Origin: Brachypodius melanocephalos
Lineage: Eukaryota > Chordata > Aves > Passeriformes > Pycnonotidae
Direction: 5' to 3'
NCBI GenBank assembly: GCA_013398615.1
Contig: VZSR01000514.1
Coordinates: 3,382,669-3,446,668, forward strand
Length of the DNA stretch: 64,000 nucleotides
A program made the position numbers and the translations under genes. Positions within the stretch are counted from its first letter, which is position 1. Each line of letters opens with the position of its first letter. Below are positions 11,064 through 24,113 of the stretch, piece after piece. The notes beneath the pieces were generated by a model. It worked only from the letters and a program-made list of their open reading frames with translations. It was not told where the DNA came from and did not search any database.

Positions 11064-14000
11064 GGTAGAACTTTGTTACACCTGAGACTGGAAGGAAAAA
11101 GATTCTCCATCTGCTAACATTCTCCACTGGATATCTCATAATTCAGTAAGCTGCAGGAGGGTAAACACATGTTTTGAATGCAAAGAAAGAGATTTTGTGG
11201 CATGGGGGCAAGCGGACAGTCATTACCTTTGCCTGCAGTGACAGGGCCAGCAGAGCTGGGAGCAGGAGCTGCTTCTTCCCAGTTCTCCAGGGAAAGGCAC
11301 GTGCTGCTTGCAAGCACACATTAAAGTAAGGATTTACAGCAATAACTCTAGAGTTTGAAGTGGTCATTAGGTCAAACAGGTAACAGCAAACACCGTTTTC
11401 CTCATAATCATTTGTCTCAGGGCACTCCTGGGTGTTTGTAACAGGGTAATTCATCCTACAGATTTTTGTACACACATTATTTTCTTGGTTCAGAAATGGA
11501 AAATATTTGGCTTTTTGATTTAAAGGCACCTTCTCTCACACTGGTCCTGACAGTCTTGTTAGCTGTACCTGAACTCTGAGATTTTTAGGTCTAGAGCAGA
11601 CCATGAGGTGAACCTGCCCCATGCTGCAAACACTGACATTCATTGGAGCTGAACAGCAGCTGACCTGAAACAGAGCATTGCTGTTTGTGGGCTTTCCCCC
11701 CGATGTCATTTCCCTTCATTCTCTGATCAAACAGATGAAGACACCTCATTTGTTACTAGAGAAACACTTAAAAAAAGAGGAAAAAAAGAAGAAAATTTAA
11801 ATATTACTCTTTGCTGTGGTGAGAAAATTGTGATAAGTTGCAACTTTGTAACTCTAGTAGCTTCCATGTCTTCTTGCATAAGCATTTATATTTTCTCAAA
11901 GCACTACTAATAAGGGAGATTGAAAAACAGTAACTTTTTTTTTACACAGAGCACTTGTCATTTCAAAAGGTGTTCCAGTATGGAAATTGGGAAATGTATT
12001 AGCCATTAATTCATTCAGATATACTCTTGATTATCCCCCTGTGAAAATACATTTTTTCTTTCTTTTATGGTAGTAAGGAGAAGGAAGAGACATAAGGTAT
12101 GCATTTTTCTCATAAAATTCTTCCAATTCCTCTGTCATCTTTCATCTTTCTATTGAAAGCAGAAGAAAAAGGAGAGAGAATATGCAGAGAACGCACTCAG
12201 GAAAAGAAAGGAAGAGTTCTTTGAAAGTTTTCAGTCTAGGGAAAAAGTCTACTTGGGGGGGCAAGAAGCTCTAAAAATGTTAAATGGGTACTTCAAAATT
12301 TGACATTTCAGACTTTGATGTCTATTGCTATAGGGTAAACATTCGATGGATAATGCATTGGAAGCTTTTGTCAAGCATAAATCTTAGATTATTAAGATTA
12401 AAAGGTCATATATAGATTTACATAGAAGCATTAGAGACTATTGAAATGGTGATTATTTAAATTTTTGGTTTTAATAGTACCATGACCTACAGATGAGAAA
12501 GTAGGCCCACAGATTTATTATCAGTCTTTAACTGTAAAAATGTTATAACTTGCTTAGTGAAGGTGGGGGTCAGAGTTAAGGCAGATCATAAAATATTAAG
12601 TTAAGAAAACAATCACCATGGGGTCAATAAGACAGAAAGATCTTTTGAGACTGAAATTGTATAAAAAGTGGCAGAATGAGAAACTAACTAAATTAAAAAT
12701 AAATGAGAAAGAGTTTATGGAAAACCTGAGGAAAATAATTATGAGCACAGGGATGTGAGTACTTCTGCTCCTGAGTTCAACCATTGCTTTTCTTGGTGAC
12801 CACACTCTGTATGTTCTCAAAAAATCGAGTTTGCAGCTGGTTAGCCTCAGAACTGTGATTATCAGCAATGGGAAAGCATTAAGAAAGGGCTACATGTAAT
12901 GAATAGAAGGAAACACTTCCAGATGGTGAAATTAATTAGAAAGTGAAGCATGCACGTGGGGAATTTCTAAGAGCCTCCCAGCAAAGGTCGCTGAGCACAG
13001 GACTGAACCAAGCATGGCAGATATCTGCTGAGGGATTTTTCATGGCCAGCTGTGGTTCACTCTGCTACTCATGAAGAACCATTTTATCTTTGGGGGGTGA
13101 AAACCTTCACAGAGTTTATATCAATGGTCTGTTTCTACCAACATTAATCAGGATCCCTGAAGGACCCGTTTCTTTAGGCAACATGTGAGAAGTTTAAAAC
13201 TTATTCACCACTGCTGGTACATAAACATAGGCTAAATCCAAAAAAGTGAAGGACTTGACTACTTGACACATATAGCATGATTTGAATCACCAGTCACAAG
13301 TTTCCCAAAACATGGGGACACTTCAGATGTTAGTAGCCTGAAGATCAGCAAGGGTCTATGGCTTTATTGCAGTCTCACCTGGGTTGTGATCACAGAACAT
13401 GATTTATTTAGAATTTTTTCCTGGCACACACATATGTAGCATGTGAGAAGCACCTGAGCAAGGCAGGGTGCCATAAAAGGAATACAGTTCTTTTCTCATC
13501 CTTCAATTAAGCTGACAATAAGCCCCAGGCCAACTCTGCCTCATGTCAGAAGGATACCCAAAGCCTTCTGAAAGCAAATGATGCTGCACTAATGCACTGC
13601 ATAATTTACTTTGCTAGGGGTGCAATGGGGATTTGCAACAGCTAAAGATGTTCATGGATTAAGAAGATATCCATCCCTTTAAGTGCTCTGTGTTTACAGG
13701 GACTGCTGGGAATGCTTCTGAAGTACAGTGATTTCCCACATTTTTTTCCTGCACAAGCAATGTCTTACTCACCTCCAAATAAATGAACTACGCCATGAAC
13801 TTAAACTGAAGAGTAAATATTTCTCCACAACCAGAAACAGATTTTGGGGGGGAATCTAATGATCCTGGGAGAAAAATCAATCATTTCAATTTACTTTCAA
13901 CATGCACCACTTTTATTGCATATTGATTTTTCTACCTTCACAATCAGTTTCACACCAGAAAGTGAGATAGGATGGTGACCCACCTCCCTGCTTTACCACT

Positions 14001-16073
14001 ATCAGCTTTTACAAAAATCCATGCTCTGCCACGTCACTGGAACAAATGTTACATACACATGGTTGCTAGAGAAACGTTGAAAGTGAAAAAAAGGAAACAA
14101 CTTCACGGTCAAGGTTTTAGGACCAGAGACCATGTGGAAAGGGAAGCAAGTGACAAAGAGCCAGTAAAAATGTAAGGCAGAAAAGAGAGTTTTAAGCAAG
14201 GTGGTGGCCAGCAATGCACTGGAAGGATGCAAGGGTGCTCCTTGAAAAGCCAACCTGACTGCTATTGATCTGTGTCTAGAACTGAGAAGTCAAAGGTAAA
14301 ATGTGATAATAGGAATCATGTAGGGTACCTGTAGTTACCTGGAAAAATTGCTTCTAATGCCCATAGTAAAAGCCAAGGGATAACTCTGCCAGCTTTAATC
14401 AGGTTCTAGCAATAACATGAACCAGTTTATGGAAGTTAGTTCTGTTACCAGCTATCAATATGTTCTTTTCCCCCGCAGTACACAGATACATGACTGGATC
14501 AGATTCTCTTTATATTTTCATCTTTTATACATCTTTTTTTAAAATGAGCTGACCTATGATTTTCACTGGTTGGATAGAGTAAAAATGGTAAGAATCAGCT
14601 GTTGCAACTTGGCCTGAGAACACAGGCCCTGAATGCATAATTCCTGAGATGCTAATCAAACTGCATTCATAACAGCTTGACAGATTTTAAAGGTACTTTT
14701 GAGGAGTTACTGCAGGACAAAAAAAAAAAAATCCAACAAAAACCCAGTAAATCTGTGCTGCATCCCTGCAGGACTTGGCTACAAGATTTGTTCATGTCAC
14801 ACTGGAGATCAGATAATCCATTCAATATTTATTGCCATTTAATAGAGTGAAAGGTTTCCCTCACCCATTCAATAAAACTGCCAAATTGATGGTCACATAT
14901 GAGACTTTGGCAAAGATTTACTTTATGCTCTTGGTAAACTTTCTCACAGTATTGCTAAGCTCAGTGCTTTCTTCCTATATGATCCTGACAGAGGTTACCC
15001 TTATTCCTAAGAGTTTTGTGCCTCGTGAATCTCTTTAAAAAGTCTGCTCAAAATCTCCAAAACACTGTTTCTTAGCCATAACAACAACAACACTGCCAAG
15101 TTAGAATTTCCTGCCATTATTTCTGTCCTATTACAACATTGTTAGAGCAGTGAAAATCAGATAAAGAAAAAAAAGAAAACCTAATTTAATGTACTGATTT
15201 TTTGAGATATTTGTATTTAAGGGACAAACAGCATGATTGTCGAAAGCTGATGTTGGCAATATTAGCTCCTCCACAGGTGGATGATTAAAGTGAATGTTGT
15301 TATAAATAATCTCCATAAGAGAGCTTTCCAGGATTAGAAAAATAGTAAGAAGCAAGATGTGCAGATATCTAATGTAACTAATGTCCCAACGCAAGGTAAA
15401 CTTGATATTTCTGCACTCCTTTCTCAGGATGTGAAAGTGAAAAATATCCAAGGATGTTAAATTATTGTGAATTTTAAGTATGGGGCTTTTTTAAGAAGGC
15501 GTAGTTGATGATATTTATTGTGTGGACTTGATATGCTTGTACACATATTTATTTACACAAATATGTACATATGAATAGACATTAACTTTGGAGAAGTTGG
15601 ATGAAGCACTAGACAGTTGGCAGACACATTTCATGGCTGATGGGAAGACTTTTCCCTGTAGCTCTGAATCAGTTGGAGTTTGTTAGAGCAGAAACATCCA
15701 ATCTATTTTCAGGTTGAGAACAAAGACTGGAGGGTGGAAAGAAAACTTGCAAACATGAAAAAATGAAATTAAGTTGACCAAAAGAGAATAAAAGTCTGGG
15801 GTAAACTTCAAACTTTCTGTCCCATCAAGCATACAGGACACACTTGCCTCAGGCCTCTGGATCTGTTACTGCAGATTTTGGAAGTGTTACAGCCTGCGGT
15901 AAAATCTTTCAGTAGGATGAACATTCACTGAGCAATTCTCTTTCAGGTTTGCCAGCCAGACAGATTTGCTTTCAGCAGTGTGTACAGGGATCTCTAACTT
16001 ACCTGTGATGGTTTCTAGCTCTTCAGCTTCACAGTTTTCCTTTTAGCAGCTGGACCTCTCTCGTTTGAATTTC

Positions 16074-16087
16074 AGCCTAATTAGGCT
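16074..16087. repeat. 14-bp perfect palindrome with TAATTA centre
   Basis: AGCCTAATTAGGCT reads the same on both strands, and its centre is a homeodomain-type TAATTA. A few perfect 14-bp palindromes are expected by chance in 64 kb, so function is unproven. Confidence 0.5.
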
Positions 16088-17533
16088 ACAAGATTTTGGC
16101 AAGCTCTGTCCATTCCTATTATTGCAAATGGGCCTCATTGTATTGCAGAAGCCTGTCCAAGTCAAAGAAAAGAGCATTTGCTGCATTTTCTTTACTGGAA
16201 ATTTACTGGTTTCTACATGACCTTAAGCTTGGCTCAGCTAGTAGATTGCCCCAAGTCTCTTAGTCTGAAATCTGCTGATCAGTTTTATGCTTCTGGAAGC
16301 CTTGTTGAACATCTGGGCAGGAAATGAGCTTGATCATTTTAAAATGTTCACTTTCCAGAGATAGATCAAAATCTGAATGGTTCTAGAGACATTCAGGATA
16401 GCAGAAAATTAGAATACAGGTGGTGATGGATGACTCATAATATTGACCTAGCTGTTCCAGCAGCACCTCCTGAAGACTTTAGATCAGGTTTGGGCCAAAA
16501 TTCTCTTTGGACACTGCAGAATAATGAAGGTGGATACATGCACAGAACAGCAACAAAATGGCCTCAGGAAGCCTGTTAGGTTGTCTGGGATTACTGACTG
16601 GAGAACGTTGTTTCTCAAGGAAAAGTCCGTTTCTCAAAACGAAGAAATGTTAGTCAAATAAACATCTAAACACTATTATGTGGCCTTTGACAAAACATTT
16701 CATTACAATGTATTCAAAACAAGATGCTGAGACTTACCCAAAGGAAAACCAGCCAAAAAAGTAATGGCTTTGAAATATACACTAATAGATTTGGATTTTA
16801 TTCATAATTAAAGAATGAGACTGAGATCCTTTTCAACATGACTGCAACTGTTAGCAAAAGAAATAAAACATCTTTTGCATAATTTATTACCTTTTATTAT
16901 TAGTCTTTAATATTAGTCTGGGGTTTTTTTTAAACAATCACCTTGTATTTGCCCAAGCAAGAGTATGATACAGCAAGTGTATAATATTACAGGAGGTATG
17001 CTTTCCTCAGTAAAAATTTTATTTTTTTCCCAAATCCTGTGAGTTAACCATAGTAATCTAATCAATCTGTTAGCCGCTTTGTCCTATCCAAGATTCTAGC
17101 ATTCCTACCCCTTAAAAACCTGCCTCATTAACCTGCCACATTTGCATATAAGGAAGCTCATCAACTCATGCAGCTCAAAATAAGAATCACATTTTCATGA
17201 CAGATCATTCAGAGCAACTATTTATATAGAGTAAGTGGGAATACAGACAAACAACCTCAGAGTACCCAGGAGAGAGAGCTGTTTGGAACAGCTGTAACTT
17301 GATTATTAAAAAAATAAAATTTAATGGCTATAGAAACATAAAACCCACAAAGGCTAGAGTTTCCTTATGCATAAACAAACATTGGCAGACTTCACGATAA
17401 TGAATGGCCTTCCACGAAAAATCTGTTCTGTTTAACAGGTGGTATTTCATACTCAGACTTCATCAACGGCATAATTTTCTTGTTAAAGAAAAGAGATGTT
17501 ATCTTAACAAATAACTGCTGCTTCCATGTATAA

Positions 17534-17553
17534 CTTAGCCTTAGTAGGCTAAG
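17534..17553. repeat. Small hairpin, 7-bp arms, 6-nt loop
   Basis: CTTAGCC (17534-17540) and GGCTAAG (17547-17553) are exact reverse complements around TTAGTA. The hairpin is too short to suggest a structured RNA gene. Confidence 0.5.
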
Positions 17554-18655
17554 CAGCAGGGGGGAAATCCTGGCACTATCAGTGCAATGCACATTTAATC
17601 GTATGGTGTCTGAGAAAGGCTGCATGGGCTGCATAAAGGAAAGTTTCTGAGTGGGCAGCTTCTTATATTTTCAGGTAAGTGTTCAGCAGCAGCCTAATCT
17701 TGCGATGCAGATGGCCAAGAACATCCAAGAACACTGTTTTTAACTGGATGGGATTAGTTAAAAAACAGAACAAATTTCAAAGTCATTTTGCAGTGCAGCA
17801 CCATCTGTAATTCCAAACTAAAACTCAGAAATGTTTTGTTGACAAGCATACTGGAAAAGAGTCAGTCTCTTTCCCAGAAAATTTACTGTCTGCAGGAACA
17901 GAAAAAAAGGATAATAAAAAATACTTCGTGCACTTTGCAGATGTAAGAAATGTTTGCAAAACTGAAGCCGGATCTACTGAATGCTCATCTTGGCCTGAAA
18001 CAGCAGAACACTCTTTTCTTCCCGACTATACTATGTGCTGTATTTTGATGGAAATGTTATATACTATTCTGATTTAGACTCAAAAGCTTCACAGAACTGT
18101 GCTTAGAGCTGAAATAGTAAGCACTTTAACCAAAAGAATCACCCATCTACTTGTTTTCAAGTTTCAGATGTCTCAAAACTATTTCTTGAGAGGTCTACTC
18201 TGATCACTACTGATTTACATAAATATTCACATCTTCTGAAAAAGACTATCAGGAGGAAATATTCTTTTCATTTCACATTTCTCTGCTGGCTGCTCTGTGA
18301 CAAGCAATAACATCATGCTTGGAAAGCTCAGTGATCCCCCAAATACCCAGGTAATCCCATGAGCTGGCTGGAATTGGCCGAGTGATCCTCCCACACCGGT
18401 AGCTGACATTCATAAAGGTCTTGGAAGTCCATCAGCCAGCACTCAGTGCTCTGAGTCCCTTCCCCTTTAACCCTTCCCTGTCACAGCACCACCCAGCCAC
18501 CCAGCTCTGCTTACAAGATCTTTTACTGCAGAAAAACTGGAGCAGGCAATCCCAACAGTTGCTAATAAAGCTTCTTGGAGGGACTTGCCAGAACCACCAG
18601 TTGCTTCTGTTATCCATCACTGAGCTCATTGGCTTTAGCTGATCTTCTGCATTAA

Positions 18656-18680
18656 AACTGCTGATGAAAAACCAGCAGTT
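18656..18680. repeat. Small hairpin, 8-bp arms, 9-nt loop
   Basis: AACTGCTG (18656-18663) and CAGCAGTT (18673-18680) are exact reverse complements. No flanking pairing extends the stem, so a microRNA-type precursor is not supported. Confidence 0.5.
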
Positions 18681-20400
18681 GCCAGGGAACAAACATTAGG
18701 AAGAAGGCTGAGTAGTTTTATGCCGTGTGTTTAAAAATAAGCAGAAACTTGGACACAACCCTGGATTTGTAACAGAAAGCACGCAGTCTGCAGAGATGGC
18801 ACAGGAGTGCATCACGCATGTGCCATAGCAGCAGTTTTGTCACCGACTGCATTCATTCTCAGAAGAGGAAGATGAGGAAACACCTTTTTCCAAGGGCATT
18901 AGGAGAAGTGGTGATTCAACTCGACATAAATAGGTAGAATTAAATCAGAGATTGTTCATTAGTAGAGTGACCATTAGCAGAAATCAATTGCTGCCCAGTC
19001 TGCATTTTCACTGCAAACCTGTCTGATTCTAGTAATGGGAAGGGGGCTGAAAATCTAAGTGCTCCTGCTGATTTGAAACACAAAAGTCTAAAGTAATTGA
19101 AAATAAACAAATACTGTCATTAGCTGATTGTTGAGAGTTTTTTTTCTTGGTCCAAACCTGAAATACTGTTTTTCTAATTTGGCTGGAACTTCAGTGGGAA
19201 ATTAGGAGGGAAAAGAAAAAGTGAAATCAGAAGATAACAAAAGCCTCTTCTTAGTGGAAGTCATTCATGATTTAAGATGTCACCAGTGTATCAATTGTAG
19301 TCTTCCTTCATAATAAAATTAGATCCAGTTTCCTCATGTTCTACCAAATATAGAAGCTATACAGTATTTCTGCAGATATCTTTTAGTTTTTGGACTTGCC
19401 CAGAAAATGGTGAAGAAAAAGAAAATGCAGAGGGATTTTTTTAATATTCATAATGAATAAGTGTTAACTTCTAAATAGAAGATATTATTTTTACATTCCT
19501 TACTATTGATGGAGTAAGTGCTTTTTGCATTATCTTTATGTTACCCTTCCAGATCAAACATTCTTGGGAGAAGAAAGGGTTCTATTAAGCAAACTCCCTC
19601 TTGCTTCTAAGAAATGCAAAAAGACTGTAAAAAGAAAGGTAGACTTTTACCTTCTTTTCTCCTCTTCACATTGTCAGAAATGAAATTTTGATTACCATGA
19701 AAATGACAAACTTTCATACCAGAAAAAGTATAATTGTGTGCTCTTATATTTTGCTAGAAAAGGAAAGACATAGTAGGTTTTTACACCCACTTAAAAATCC
19801 CTTTCTTTCCGTACAGCCACACAAACATGCATGTGAACACACACAGATTTTTTCCTGTGGTTTTTCCTTTAGTCAGATAAAGGGATATAGCTGCTGCCTC
19901 TCGCCCAGTTTTGCACATGATCCGCTGTGACCTGCACTCTGAGGATGGAGAAAGGCACAACTTCATCACTTGCTCTAGCAGAGCTATGAAAACAGCTGAT
20001 ACCTGACAGTCCCAAAGGCACAGAGGGCACTTCAGCACTCCCAACAGAACAGCTCATAACAGCCAACACTCCCCCACCTCCTTTCACTCTCAGGAGACTA
20101 CAGATAATCTCTCTGAGCCATCAAATCAATATCTCCTGCTCCTCAGTGCCAGTTCCAAACAGAGTGTGTGCGCCCAGCATGGGTATAGGAGGTTATTGCC
20201 AATATCATGCTAGAAAAGTCTAATTAATTCATCTCTGAGGCCACAATGTAAATTAGGGACTGGCTCTGTTTGACTCTACAGGATGTTCTCACAGCTGTCT
20301 CCCCCTTCCCAATCTGTTTCACCTCAGAACAAGAGAAGTGCAAGGGCTAGCCAGTATGCATTCTGAATTATGCATTCAAATGCCTTGTGCTTAAACCTCT

Positions 20401-20417
20401 AAAAAAAAAAAAAAAAA
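20401..20417 (+). repeat. Poly-A run (17)
   Basis: Seventeen consecutive A residues. The upstream sequence shows no CR1 or SINE body and no target-site duplication that I can see, so I treat it as a simple repeat rather than a retroposon tail. Confidence 0.8.
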
Positions 20418-21360
20418 TTAATGTCCTAATTAAACCAGAAACTGCACAGTGCAACTCCCTAAATCTGAACTTCCAGATTGCTCGCTCTTTGAAGGAGCCA
20501 GCAGTGTGACAGTAAGCATAACTAAGATAGCAAGAGATTTGGTGAAATGACAATTTCTAGCCCATTTAAGTCTTCTCATCAGGCATTGGTCAGGGAAATG
20601 TCTTGGCACAGCAGACCATAGGAAGGACCCATAGGATAAAAGAAATACCGATGTATATTCCCAATATCTGTCTGTGATAGGAAAACAGACTTTAGCTAAA
20701 TTCTGTGGTGTTCCATATGTCTTACCCCATACAGAAAAATACAGAGATCATGCTCTTTAGAGAGGTAATGGCCATTTTCCAAAAAAAAAAAGAAATGTGA
20801 GGTCTTTGTTTCAGAACGAAGTTGAAAGTTAGAAATCCAAGACAGCAAAATTCCCCAGATTTTTCTCCTGCTTTTTCACACAAAATTACTAAGATATTTT
20901 TTCAAAATAACGATGTTTTATTTATTATTTTGTTGATGTTTACCAGATACAAGAATGAATGTCCTATGTCAGAGCATGTTCTGAAACTGAAAAGATCATT
21001 CCAAAAGGAGAAACACACTTTTGTTTTGTTAAAATACTTAAATGATGTATTTGTGTAAAGATTTGCTCTTTACAACAGATCTTCTATATGCTGTCTTATT
21101 TTGGCTGTTCAAATTTGGTGAAGAGTGTGGGCAGAAGGCAAATTGTTCCAACTGAAATAAATAAAATTCTAATCAGGCTTTTCATTTTATGGGTATCGCT
21201 TCCTCTTCCCTAACACTTCTCTATACTAGGATGAAAAAAAACACCAGAATTCAACAGTTTTCTGTCATCTATCTCACACATCACACACTTGTGTGTGTTT
21301 GCAGCAGATAACATGAGTTGGAAAGTTTGTTGTGTGATGAAGGCTGCTGTAATTAGGGTG

Positions 21361-21640
21361 GGAGTGTGAGCTCCATCTCACTGTGCTCAGCAGCTGTGAT
21401 GAACCAGTCCTAACAGATCCCTGTGTCCCATCTGAAGGTGGCCTCATTCCCAGCACGTCCCAAGGGAAGGAAGTGAGACCACGAGTTGCACCACGCAAGG
21501 CAAACCTTTGCACTCGCAGAAGGGATGTTTGCACAGTGGAGCTTTGCCCAGATCCAGCTCCTCCTCCACACTTCAGGTCTGTCCTGAGAGCCACAGCCCC
21601 CAGTGGGCCCTCAGATCACACCCTCACAGAGGCACTAATC
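21361..21640. other. GC-richer patch, multi-frame open
   Basis: The patch is richer in G and C than its flanks and is open on both strands (plus frames of 108 and 86 codons, a minus frame of 106 codons). Several frames being open together argues against coding. No family is recognised in any translation. The patch contains scattered CpGs (about 21457-21513). It could be a decayed repeat or a conserved element. Confidence 0.35.
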
Positions 21641-22540
21641 TTCCTCTGTTCCAGCATTTCTGCTGCCAGACACCCAACCCTTTTGGATTTCCTGAAAAAA
21701 AGGTACTGATATTTTGTTGTTGCAGGCTGAATACACAGTTAGAGGGCACCTTCCCTAAACACAGCTGACTCTGGATCCCTCTGCCATGAGATCCTTGGCA
21801 CCTGGGTGCCTGGCTTGCCTGTCATGGCATCCTCCACACGACAGTGTAGAAGCCAGCACACGACTGCACGTTAAAGGTATTTGGGACATTTACTCTCCTG
21901 ACTGTTCTTAACAATATGTATTATGTGGCATACTAATTGAGTTTCATGTGGCAAATTTCTGGGGATCTGATGAAATGAGACTGCTTCCAAAAAGGCAGCT
22001 TGTAGAGGAAAGAGACTAGAATCAGACTGAATTTCTTGGATAAATCTAATTCTGAACTGCCACTTCTGCCCCAACATATGCCTGAGTTACAGAAGCCAAT
22101 TTCTCACTCTTCCTTCTTAGCTTTTGTAATGAGTAAGTGTTCAAGGTTCAACAACTTTCAAGGTGGTTTGCTTACAAAAATCTGAGTTATACTAGAGAAA
22201 ATAAAAGTGAGGATGCTTTGCTATCTGTGGGAGCTGGCATAATGGGAGACAGAATGGGAAATGAGCTGTGAACACAAAAACCAGAAGAAAAATAGACAGT
22301 CTGTGATGAAGAAATCATCACAGTTAAATACTGAAACTCAACATTTATACAATGTCACTGCTGGTTTTGTTTTGTTGGTTTTTTTTTTTAAACTTGGATT
22401 TCTTTTTAACCACTGTTTCAAACTCAAGGTAGTTTATCAGAGAACTGCAAACAGGCTCGTGGGTTTCCAGCCTGTCTGTAGCAATTAACTTGGACAGCAG
22501 AGTCAGGGCCAGGACAGGAGTCCCTGGTGACCACCTGAAC
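21641..22540. other. Non-coding stretch, no gene seen
   Basis: Unique AT-rich DNA with a T-run near 22379-22389 and no recognised repeat. A 75-codon plus frame at 22261-22488 runs through the T-rich run and looks like random translation. Confidence 0.7.
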
Positions 22541-22560
22541 TTGTCTCTCTTATCCCATTC

Positions 22561-22608
22561 CGACGTTAACGGGGTGCGCAGGACGCTAATCTGCGCTCCG
22601 GTTTCACG
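22561..22608. promoter_or_regulatory. Dense CpG cluster (8 CpG in 48 bp)
   Basis: CpGs begin at 22561, 22564, 22570, 22577, 22584, 22594, 22599 and 22607, in DNA where CpG is otherwise rare. The cluster ends in TTTCACGTTAGC. Flanking sequence on the left includes CAGGAGTCCCTGGTGACC and on the right a moderately GC-balanced 150 bp without repeats. I see no TATA box or open frame that would make this a promoter of a coding gene. It could be the core of an unmethylated regulatory element, a young insertion not yet decayed, or foreign sequence. None of these can be settled from the window. Confidence 0.35.
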
Positions 22609-22870
22609 TTAGCAAATCAAAATGCCTTGTGACAACAGCAATACCCCACGGTATTAGTGACTTTCTGAAATGTCTCATTAGATCTTCGTAGCTGTGTAAA
22701 TTAAACAGGGTCAGATTTGGCAGAAGCAGACGTGGCTCCCCTGAATGCTGATTGCCTTTAGCCGTAGAAGCAAGCCTGGAATGGAGCATCTTTACAGCCA
22801 CTTTTCTGGTTCCAGTGCTCTCTTATCCAGGTCAGAGAGGTACATGCATGCACTGAAAATGTGTGTAAAA

Positions 22871-23312
22871 GGGCTGGAGCACAAGTCTGATGAGGAGCAG
22901 GTGGAGGAGCTGGGGTTGGTTAGCCTAGGGTTGTTTAGGGGTAAAGGAGGCTCAAGGGTGACCTTATCACTCTCTATAACTCCGTAAAAGGAGGGAGTAG
23001 CCAGGTGGTGATCAGTCTCTTCTCCCGAGTAACAAGTGGTAGGACCAGATGAGACAGCCTAAAGTTGCACCAGGGAACATTTAGAATGGATATTAGGAAA
23101 AAAAATTATTCACTAAAAGGGTGGTCAGGCTTTGGAGGAGGCTGCCCAGGGAAGTGGTAGAATCACTGTCCCTAGAAGTGTTCATAAGCCATGTGCATGT
23201 GGAACTTGGGAACATGGTTTAGTGGAAAACATTGTGGTGCTGCCTTAACGGTTGGACTTGATAATTTTAGATTTTTTTTCCAGCCTTAATGGTTCTCTTT
23301 GATTCTATGATG
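22871..23312 (+). mobile_element. CR1 LINE fragment, 3' end (5'-truncated)
   Basis: The sequence follows the avian CR1 3' region in order: GGGCTGGAGCACAAG, TGAGGAGCAGGTGG, GAGCTGGGGTTGGTTAGC, GTGACCTTATC-type, TCTCTTCTCCCGAGTAAC, GGACCAGATG, GGCTGCCCAGGGAAGTGG, ACATGGTTTAGTGG, ACGGTTGGACTTGATAA, and the terminal GATTCTATGATG. It covers the end of the reverse-transcriptase ORF and the 3' UTR. The coding part is broken by substitutions and indels, so it is a dead copy. The ATGGTTTAGTGG and TTAACGGTTGGACTT tail is the CR1-J/Y type, different from the tails at 36296 and 61067. It is clearly diverged and so not recently inserted. Confidence 0.92.
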
Positions 23313-24096
23313 GAAGAAACTTTGGAAAGAAGTGAAACAGTAAGAGATCTGCTGGGTGAAAGGCTAGGCCTCTTACACTTTCCCCCCATCCTTTGCAGAT
23401 ATCTTCCATGACCCTTTAAAACAGTCACCTCTTGTTTTCCTAATTTCCCCCAGTCAGATTTGTCTTTTTAAAAGCCTTTGCAACTCATTTCTCAATGAGC
23501 ATTCCCCAGTATTTTATTTATCCGTCTATTTAAGTATCTGTTTTGACAGTTAAATATTCTCTCCTTGCCAAAGCAGTATTAATGGATTCTCAGAGTGACC
23601 TGGTTGATTTCAGTGTTCTTGACTTATCCTGGAAGACTAACTTAATCCTGATGTGCACCAAAAAATGCTTCCAGTCCCAGGAGCATGGGAGGGCTGAGGG
23701 AACAGCTGGAATTGCAGCCACTAATCCAGAGTGAGTAGATGTCAACCTGACTCTCTGGCAGAATTGAAAAGGAAGAGAAATACATCAGGGATTGGGCTAT
23801 GGGTAGGAAAAGGCTCTGAGTCAGCCTAGGGAATGGTTTAAAGAATGTATCAGAGAGGGTCCAAAAGCAAAGGGAGGATGGATTCAGTCACGGGGTGGAG
23901 ACTGGGAGTCGAAAGAAAGGATGGGTAGAAAGGATGGTGCAAAGTCCTGCATGATTTATTCACCCTTTCCTCTTTCTAGTGACTTAAAAATGAGCTGTGA
24001 ACAGCCATAAAAAGGAACAGCTTACAAACACTTGTACATTACTTCCATTTGTGTCAGCATGAATCTCTTATCGTACAGACACAAGTTCAGTCCTCT

Positions 24097-24113
24097 GATA
24101 ATACTCGATTATC
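24097..24113. repeat. Short inverted repeat GATAAT/ATTATC
   Basis: GATAAT (24097-24102) and ATTATC (24108-24113) flank the CpG-containing loop ACTCG. Both arms read as GATA-type words on opposite strands, so paired GATA-factor binding is possible, but a match this short is expected by chance. Confidence 0.3.

Larger units (their letters stand above)
11064..21360. other. Non-coding stretch, no gene seen
   Basis: About 10 kb of AT-rich unique DNA. The strand is purine-rich at roughly 12070-12215. A-runs lie at 14719-14731 and 20401-20417. A 128-codon minus frame at 11143-11529 has no recognisable domain. Small palindromes occur at 16074-16087, 17534-17553 and 18656-18680. A perfect octamer word (ATTTGCAT) at 17140-17147 is followed directly by ATAAGG. 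I recognise no CR1, LTR, exon or RNA gene. Confidence 0.7.

Noticed and set aside
17140..17153. Octamer ATTTGCAT followed by ATAAGG as a core promoter
   Set aside because: An 8-mer match on either strand is expected about twice in 64 kb, the spacing to the TATA-like word is too short, and no transcript or frame follows.
17672..17681. TTTTCAGGTAAGTG as a splice donor
   Set aside because: Acceptor and donor words abut with no exon between, and no coding frame adjoins.
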